Below the pieces are notes generated by a model. The model made no database searches and was not told the origin of the DNA. It worked only from the letters and a program-made list of their open reading frames with translations. DNA of 64,000 bases, taken from contig NC_057791.1 of assembly GCF_014905175.1 (NCBI RefSeq), forward strand, positions 14,450,177-14,514,176, read 5' to 3'. Below are positions 56,474-64,000 of this stretch, piece after piece. Within the stretch, counting starts at the first letter, position 1. Every line of letters starts with the position of its first letter. The position numbers and the translations under genes are program-made. The stretch comes from Aphidius gifuensis (Eukaryota; Arthropoda; Insecta; Hymenoptera; Braconidae).

Positions 56474-59345
56474 ATGGCAAATAACGAGAGCATGGGAAAG
56501 TTGATTCCATTTATGAATCAAATACAAGATATATTTACAAAACATGCAGTTTCTGTTAAATTTGATTTACCACAAATTGTGGTTATTGGTAGTCAAAGTG
56601 CTGGAAAAAGTTCAGTGTTGGAAAGTTTTGTTGGAAGGTATGTTTGTGTCGTTATTCTTTTTTTAAGAAAAAACTTGAATAATTAATGAATCAATAAACA
56701 TTTTTCCTTCAGAGATTTTCTTCCAAGAGGAAGTGGAATTATAACACGCAGGCCACTGATTTTACAATTAATCACCAACACAATTAGTGATGAAGGTAAA
56801 TAATTTTTTTTTTTCTTTTTTTGAGATTGATTATTCAATTTTTATAATTTTTTTTTGAAAATAGAATATGCTGAATTTGAACACACCGAAAACAAAAAAT
56901 TTCAAATTGATGAAGTTTGTAAAGAAATTGAGGACGAAACAGACAAATCAACAGATGGCGACAAAGGAATAAATCCCAAACCAATAACTTTGAAGATTTA
57001 TTCACCAACTGGTAAGAGATTTGATACTAATATTTTTAAAAAATATAAATTATAACATTTCATTTTAGTTTTGAACTTGACATTGGTTGATTTGCCTGGA
57101 TTAACGAAAGTACCAGTTGAAGGACAACCAGATGATATTGCTGTTCAAATAAGAAAAATGGTTCTTGAATATATAACCAAAGAAAATGCTCTTATATTAG
57201 CAGTAACACCTGGTAATATTGATCTTGCAACTAGTGATGCACTTGAACTTGCAAAGGAAGTCGATCCTTCTGGTAAAAATTATTAAATTGAAATTTTATT
57301 TAATATATTTTTTATTAATATTTTAATGATTAAAAGATAATGATATACTTTTAGGTACAAGAACAATTGGAGTCATTACAAAGCTGGACATGATGAGTGA
57401 AGGTAGTGATGCCAGAGCTGTTTTAGAAAACAAATTGTATCCATTGAGTAGAGGATACGTTGGTGTCATCAATCGTAATCAGAGTGATATTGACAAAAAA
57501 AAAAGTATTGCTGATGCAATTGAGTCGGAGAAAAAATTTTTCAACACGTAATCTATCAACCTTAGAATTATTTTCCAATAAATAGATTTGGAGGGGAAAC
57601 ACTCGCCAAGGCTCGTGCTTGCCCCTCCAAATTCGTTGAGAGCACACTCTCTGAGTGGGCACTTGTAACGAAATATACTATTTTCATCAATTGTTTTTTT
57701 TAATAAATGTTTCATTTTTTTTTTTTTTTACAGTCATGCAGCATATAAATTTTTCTCTGATAAACTCGGGATTCATTGTCTACAACGAATCCTCAATGAA
57801 CAATTGACAAATCACATACGTGATAAATTACCAGGATTACGAAACGAGTTGCTAGCTGAATTGTCAAATATTATAAAACATTTAGGAGAAAAAGATTATC
57901 AACTTGACGACACCTCATTAAAAATAAAATCTTTATCTGAGTTAGTAATTTATGTTCATTATTATTAGTATAATCTATTGTTTTACAACTGACTAATCTT
58001 ATTATTTCATGTGCCAGAATGCATAGAGCTGTTCTCAACGTGTTTAATAACCAAATTGGTTTTTATGAGTCGGATGAAGTGAGCACCATACCAAATGGTG
58101 GTTGCAAAATCAAACAATTGATGCATAAGAGTCTTCCACATTCTATTTCCCGTGTAATACTGGCCGATGAAGAATTACGAAAAGAAATTATTGGAACAAT
58201 TCAAAATGTTCGAGGTGGGTTATCAAATTTTTTAACCATTCATTATGCGTTTAAAAATATTGATAATAATTTTGACGAATTATTTATTGAAGGTGCAAGA
58301 AAAGGTCTTTTTTTGCCAGATAAGGCATTTGAGAATGTTGCAAAAGCACAAATTCGTAAATTACAAGAACCATGTATCAAATATGTCAGTCTTGTTATTA
58401 AGGAACTCACCAATATCTTACTTTATTGCATTGATCATGTGAGCTATAAATTTTATTTAGTAAAGAACTAAAATACTCATTTTAAACTAATGAATTTTTA
58501 TATTTTCAGATGTCTGCATATCCAAAATTACGAGCAGAGACTAAGCGTATTTTGATGTCACGTGTTAAAGATTGTGAAAAAAAATGTAAAGAACACCTTG
58601 ATATTTCAATTCAAATACACCTTAGTTATTTGAACACTGCAAATGAAGAACTTATTAATTTCAAGAAGTAATTCCATTAAAATTAATTTTTCTTTTATAC
58701 TTTTGGTAATTTGAATAAACTTTTACCGGTTATTTTTTCAATTTTTTTTTTAGGGCCGAAGAAACTGCGGTTAATCAAATGAAAATAAACCACATCAATA
58801 TCAGGTAAAACTAAGAAGCTTAGAATTAATTTTTTTTCTCAATTATTCAATTATATAATATTATATTGACTTTTGATCTGTTCAGGCAGTATCGATAGGA
58901 AATGGAACTTTTCCTACAGCTTTCAATTTTTCAAAGTTAACGCAAACAATGCCTGAAGTTCAAGAAGATGAAAAATTTCGCTTCATGATTAATTCATATT
59001 GGAAAATTGTTACAAAAAATATTAATGATATTGTTCCAAAAGTCATTATGTATTTTGTAATAGAAAATATAAAAAAATTTATCAAACATGATTTGCTGGT
59101 AGAACTACTTATCAGCAACGACAAAGTAAGCATTAAATTTGCTTTTTGTTTTTTTATAATCAAACATTTTGCTTCTTTGGTTGAATCACTATATATTTAT
59201 TTATTTTCAGTCTTCCTTGATGGAGTTATCAAAACACGAAAAAGATAAGCGTGATGAATTTCTTCGTACGCGTGAAGCATTAGAAGAAGCATTGAATGAA
59301 ATTGACTCATTTCATGAAATGTCATCATTTACTTCAATCGAGTAA
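56474..59345 (+). CDS. shi-like: Dynamin F: beta-type short dynamin without PH or proline-rich domain, 12 exons
   Basis: Exons: 56474-56637, 56713-56795, 56865-57011, 57069-57272, 57355-57547, 57734-57940, 58018-58214, 58293-58438, 58510-58667, 58754-58769, 58886-59125, 59211-59345; 629 residues if exon 10 ends at 58769 (GTTAAT donor). A later GTAAAA donor at 58805 would cause a frameshift, so the tenth junction is the uncertain one. Motifs: GSQSAGKS, SGIITRRP, DLPG, TKLD, and NRNQ instead of NRSQ. Intron positions and exon lengths for exons 2-9 equal those of gene A, so A and F are paralogues, yet residue identity is much lower than among A, C and G. In place of PH there is a short non-acidic linker (GNGTFPTAFNFSKLTQTMPE), then a GED. 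Apparently the only intact beta copy here. Confidence 0.85.
57585..57675. repeat. GC-rich hairpin inserted in intron 5 of dynamin F
   Basis: TTTGGAGGGG at the left pairs with CCCCTCCAAA, enclosing a loop with ACTCGCCAAGGCTCGTGCT; a second small hairpin, GAGAGCACACTCTCTGAGTG, follows. The same intron of gene E (34917-35012) lacks this segment, so it looks like a recent small insertion. Confidence 0.6.
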
Positions 59346-60605
59346 AAAATATTTGATTCAATCCATAGCTTTCAATAGTTATGCTTTATTCAAACTATTA
59401 TATTTTTATATTCAAACTAACTTTAAAATTTTCTACTGTTGTATTCATTTCGTTCGATTACTGCAAAAACAAATTGTATCAATAGTATAATAATTAATAA
59501 CCTTGAAAAAAAAATATAACTTACGTCGATTATAAAACCATTAGTGTTTTTAAAAAAATGTATATCTGTTTAGTACATTTTTGAAATTAAAAAAATTTAT
59601 TTTTGCATGTGTGAAGTGATAATAATAAAAAAAAAATTCAATATTACTCTTTATTTTTTTTATTTTTTTCTTCTATTCAATCATTAATTTGGTTTCAAGC
59701 TATCATTTAACTCTCATGTATTTATTTTAAAATTATAATGCAAATAGTTAATTAACCAATAAAAGTTTATTCAAGATGCTCATTTTTATCAATTGTTATT
59801 TGAGATAAATATATTCTTTGAAGTCAACAATGAATATTTGAAACGCAACAATTATATCGTTATCTTTTTCTTTTTATCTGTTTATTATAGTTTATATATA
59901 GCTTCAAGTTTACCGAATCATCAATAATTTAAAATGTTGTTATACTTCCAAATAAATAACTAGAAAATCTGTCAACAAAAATAGACTTAGAATTTTGTAA
60001 ATTTTCTATAAATGATCTCGACTATTTGCGTTGTTATCATTGCTATTATAGAAGAAAGTCAAATATTCAAAAATCATTTCATAAACTTCATCGAGATAAT
60101 AAATAATTTTTATGCTTATAAAAATTTATTTTTATTATATTTAAAGTAAAATTTATTCGCTGCTAAATAAGTTGTACCTATATATTTAAATACAAGAAGT
60201 TCGATTTGAGTTTATTTAAAAAATCGATTGCGTTCATATTTTTTTGTTTCTTCGAATGACTTACATTATATTGATTCATTTATGCGATAAATTTTCATAA
60301 TTAATCCTGACCAACAAATAACAACAACGATCGTTTAACGATTATCAAAATTTATCACACAAACAAGTCGAAATTTTCCTCGAAATTATTTTTGCTTATC
60401 TAAACGGAAACATTATTTCACTGCAACGCACCGTTTTAGCATTATTTTTTTTTTATCATTAAAAATAAAAGATAATAAAGTTATAAAATAAAAAAAAATA
60501 AACGTCTTATTTTAATTTCAATACAAATTTACTGTAATAGTTTGTTGATTTATTTTTAATGATATGCTGTAACTTTATAATAAATTAATAAATAAATATA
60601 ATTTT
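59346..60605. other. Intergenic spacer between dynamin F and transporter remnant
   Basis: The first 100 bases are shared with the 3' flank of gene E. The rest is AT-rich without visible genes. Confidence 0.45.
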
Positions 60606-60609
60606 CAAT

Positions 60610-60855
60610 AAATTCACCAGAAAATATTGAAGCAATTGCAAAATAAATTATAATTGCAGGTCCTGACTCGTGGTGTGAAATTGATCCAGCAAGTATACAT
60701 AGATACCAACACCAAGTGTTGAACCATTCCCCCTTGAAGTCAGATCCAAAGTCAACATACATCTTGTCAATGAAGATTCATTTGTTGAATCAATCATTTT
60801 TTTTTCGTGTAAACACTTGCAACATATTCCCCAACTTAACCATTTTTTATAATAT
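60610..60855 (-). pseudogene. slif-like: Cationic amino acid transporter pseudogene, first coding exon
   Basis: Minus strand: KKMIDSTNESSLTRCMLTLD, then GNGSTLGVGIYV, then in another frame LAGSISHHESGPAIIIYFAI and ASIFSG followed by a GTGAAT donor at about 60618. This is a nearly full CAT N-terminal exon (IDSTNES...LTR..LDLT, GSTLGVGIYVLAG, SGPA). A two-base TA insertion near 60697 breaks the frame. No second exon follows on the left. It is the best-preserved transporter fragment. Confidence 0.75.
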
Positions 60856-61169
60856 TTATTCAAACACTTTTATAACAAGTATTGAACTTGATTCATTTTT
60901 TTTCAAATCACAATAATATTGTTTTGACACAAGCAGTCCTTTTTTTTTTCAATTAATAATTTTTTCATTTGCAATTATTATCTTAAATATATATATATTT
61001 TTTTTCATAGTAAATGAAATACAATATATGTGAATATTCATATCTACAGATAACGATTTTGTTTTTTTTTTTATTCCCAGATAACATTTAGGAGTACAGT
61101 ACCAAAAAACACATATAATATGATATAGCGTACCAGTAACTGATTATTATATATTGTGTTATCTGGGTA

Positions 61170-61355
61170 GCTGGAATCGTTCACATTGTGGAGGAAGCAG
61201 GAGGAAGAAGAAAAACGGTTGAAAGACTTGGGAAGACGTGGACTAAAACAAAAAAATACGATACAAACAAAGCACACAGATCATTTTAATGTAGCAACTA
61301 GCAACGTTCATTTGGTAATATTGGTTTGAGTCACTCTGTTGTGCGACGAGTAAGT
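61170..61355 (+). promoter_or_regulatory. Type II dynamin upstream cassette (gene G)
   Basis: GCTGGAATCGTTCACATTGTG at 61171, then TGAGTCA (61327-61333), GTTGTGCGACGA and a GTAAGT donor at 61350. The following 130 bases match 11155-11300 upstream of gene B closely (GATGAGTTATTTAAAAAAAT, then TAAGTAA.CGAAT), so B and G are recent relatives in this region. Confidence 0.5.
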
Positions 61356-61545
61356 TTCTTCAACTTGTAGTTTAAAGTTAATTTTTTTAGCTGACAATGC
61401 CCTAACTCATAGTTCGGTAAATTGAGATGAGTTATTTAAAAAAATTATATTGGAGTAATCGAGAGTAAGTAATCGAATGATGAAAATTAATAAATATTGT
61501 TAAAAGCTTAATCAATCGATTTCAAGGTCTTCAATAGAAAAAAAA

Positions 61546-63902
61546 ATGGCTGGTAACGAGGGTATGGAAAATTTAATCACACTTGTCAATCGTCTTCAAG
61601 ATGTGGCAACTCGTTCAGGGGTGGCTATGGACATGGACTTGCCACAAATTGCTGTTGTTGGAGGTCAAAGTGCTGGCAAGTCATCAGTACTTGAGAACTT
61701 TGTTGGACGGTATTTATTACAGTCGTTTTTTTTCACCATCATTTATTTTACAAATGTTTCTTTTTGTTATTCAAGGGATTTTTTACCAAGAGGATCTGGA
61801 ATCGTTACTAGACGTCCTCTAGTTCTACAACTTGTTAATAATGGCAGTCGAAAAGAAGGTAAAAAATTGAATTAAAAAAATAAATAAATAAAACATAATT
61901 TTCATCAAAATAAAAATTATTTTATTCTGTGTCATTTTTTAAATTTTTATTTTGATGAATTTTATACTTTTAAAGAATATGCTGAATTTTTGCATTGTCC
62001 CAATGAAAAGTTCACTGATTTTGACGAAGTTCGAAGAGAAATAGAAGAAGAAACTGATAGAGTAATTGGTGGAAAAGGGATATCGAATATTCCTATTAAT
62101 CTTCGAGTTTTCTCACCAAAAGGTATGAAAATTCAATTAAAAAAATATACATATTGTCGATCAAACAATTATCGTAAATATATATATGTCAGTGTATTAA
62201 AATTTTCTATTTTATGTAGTGTTAAATTTAACATTGGTTGACCTTCCTGGTTTAACCAAGGTCGCAATTGGAAACCAACCACTTGACATTGAAGCACGTA
62301 TCCGTAACATGATACTAGAATTCATATCCAAAGAATCATGTTTAATTTTGGCTGTCACACCTGCCAACACAGATCTCGCTAATAGCGATGCCTTGAAGCT
62401 GGCAAAAGAAGTCGATCCAAAAGGTGATTATGAAATTATTATATTTTTATCTTTAAATTACACTAATTACTCAACTGTTTATTAATTTAATATATTCTCC
62501 AGGCACAAGGACAATTGGTGTCATTACAAAGTTGGATTTGATGGATGAAGGTACCAATGCTCGTGATATTCTTGAAAATAGATTATTGCCATTGAGACGA
62601 GGCTATGTTGGTGTGGTTAACAGAAGCCAAAAGGCGATCAATGACAACAAAGAAATTGTTGCTGCCATCGATGAAGAAAAACAGTTTTTTCAATGGTAAA
62701 ATTTTTTGATTTCATATGCTACAAAGTTAATCAAGCATTAATTTGTTTCTCAAAATTTTTTAAATTTTTTTATTCATTTATTTATTTCGATTATCTATTA
62801 TTTTAAATTAGCCATGGAGACTATAAACATATGGCTGAAAAACTTGGTACACCTTATCTTCAAAAAATTTTAAATCAACAGCTTTCAAGTCACATTCGTG
62901 AAACATTACCAGCACTAAGAAAAAAATTACTGGACCAAATGAAGGCTTTTGAAAAAGATATGAAACGTGAAGATATGAATCTCGATGAATCAGCTGTTAA
63001 GACAAAAACAATGATTTTGTAAGCTATTATTTCCACTTGTCAACTTTTAAATTTTACTAATTTAATTTTGATGCAACTATTTCTAATTGTTTTTCCAGGT
63101 TGATGAATCAACTCGAAGCAGTTTTCATCAACGCAATTGGCTGTTATGAGTCCGATAATATTGGGAAAAGTTTGAATAATGGATCCAAAATCCACTACTT
63201 AATGCACGAACATTTTCCTCAAGAAATCGAAAAAATAAAGCTAAGTGACGATGATTTGTGTCAACAAATTAAACTTGCTATTTTAAACATTCGTGGTGAG
63301 TATTTATTTATTAAATTATTAAAACATTCATTTGTATTTTCTTATTTTATATATCTATATGCTAAATGTGTAACTATTTTTATTAGGTGTTAGATCAGGT
63401 ATGTTTACTCCAGATATGGCTTTTGAGGCTGTTGCCAAAGAACAAATTGCCCATTTAAAAGAGCCAGCAATGAATTGTATCAGCCAGGTTGTGTCAGAAC
63501 TGCAGGAACTACTTGATGACTGTACACAACTGGTCAGTTAATTTTTAAATATATATTCGAACTTTTTTTTTTTTTGTCTTTGCAAGTGGTTAATTACAAG
63601 AATTGATCTACAATATTTTTTTTTTTTTTTGCATAGATGGATAAATATCCAAAATTACGTGAGATGGTTGATGAAAAATTAATGCTACATGTCAGAGAGT
63701 GTGAAGAAAAATGTCAAGAGCAGCTTTCTGCTCTTTTGGAGTATGAATTATCGTATATAAATACGAAACATATTGATTTCGTTGGACTCAAAGGGTAAAT
63801 TGATAAAACATAAAAAGAAATTTTTCAACTCCATTTACATTTATATCTATCAACTTTTTTTTTTAATACAGAGTGAAATCACAATTAGCTTATTATCAAA
63901 AG
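61546..63902 (+). CDS. shi-like: Dynamin G: alpha-type short dynamin, cut by the window end (10 of 12 exons)
   Basis: Exons: 61546-61709, 61776-61858, 61976-62122, 62220-62423, 62503-62695, 62812-63018, 63099-63295, 63387-63532, 63637-63794, 63872-63902; 510 codons in frame, all lengths as in gene A. Start MAGNEGMENLITLVNRLQD; motifs GGQSAGKS, SGIVTRRP, DLPG, TKLD, NRSQ all intact. The ninth intron uses GTAAAT instead of GTGAGC. After VGLKG the next small exon (VKSQLAYYQK) leads, as in A-C, towards an exon with linker and GED that lies beyond 64000. Sequence 63950-64000 resembles the corresponding intron of gene B (13545-13600). Confidence 0.85.
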
Positions 63903-64000
63903 GTGAGACTTTTTTTTTGTCGTATTTCCTCAATTTAAATATAAAATCGAAATTCAATTAAATTTAGTCTTTATTTTTTTCACGACTTTTGTATTAATCT

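Noticed and set aside
1..64000. tRNA or rRNA genes
   Set aside because: No cloverleaf with a GGTTCRA-type T arm or rRNA-like conserved blocks was seen by eye on either strand.

Overview
This is an AT-rich, intron-rich eukaryotic window. Introns are short (mostly 60-120 bases, GT-AG) and the spacers are full of foldback repeats. The gene set (luciferase-like acyl-CoA synthetase, PVR/VEGFR-type receptor tyrosine kinase, F-box/LRR protein, MATH-BTB proteins, dynamins) points to an insect. I infer a hymenopteran, possibly a braconid parasitoid wasp, from composition and gene content; the sequence alone does not prove this.

The dominant structure is a scattered array of seven dynamin-related loci, all on the plus strand: A (6762-9758), B (11311-14131, broken), C (16403-19456), D (20810-21473, broken), E (34345-36598, broken), F (56474-59345) and G (61546 to beyond the window end). 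A, C and F splice into complete open frames of 646, 670 and 629 residues; G is open as far as it can be read. They resemble classical endocytic dynamin (Drosophila shibire) in GTPase, middle and GED regions but lack the PH domain and the proline-rich tail. This gives them the minimal layout seen in Mx-type and fission dynamins. There are two subfamilies: alpha (A, B, C, G), with an acidic or Asp-rich linker where PH would be, and beta (D, E, F).

The array copies carry duplicated upstream cassettes. Type I (A, C) contains a TATCGATA (DRE-like) box. Type II (B, D, F, G, and a truncated remnant at E) contains a conserved TGAGTCA (AP-1-like) site just before a 5'UTR splice donor. Between the dynamins lie decayed minus-strand pieces of a cationic amino acid transporter (SLC7/CAT, slimfast-like), so the ancestral duplicated unit was probably a divergent transporter/dynamin pair.

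Layout: 1-600 cassette remnant; 604-2970 acyl-CoA synthetase; 3-21.5 kb dynamins A-D with transporter remnants; 21.5-23.9 kb rearranged debris (inverted signal-peptide exons, tail and kinase exon of a second receptor kinase, a long-TIR element with a 9-base target duplication); 24.9-25.8 kb a small secreted protein; 26.7-32.0 kb a 15-exon receptor tyrosine kinase of 1249 residues; 34.0-36.6 kb dynamin E pseudogene; 37.2-39.1 kb palindromic MITEs; 39.5-41.5 kb F-box/LRR gene; 43.4-48.2 kb two tandemly duplicated minus-strand MATH-BTB genes, the second frameshifted; 49-55.3 kb several foldback families and a decayed Fanzor/TnpB-like nuclease remnant near 51.7-52.0 kb; 55.7-64 kb dynamins F and G.

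Functional reading: only the tandem copies have an obvious shared theme, a lineage-specific expansion and turnover of short dynamins with copied promoters. A defence, vesicle-production or membrane-remodelling role is a hypothesis, not something the sequence shows.
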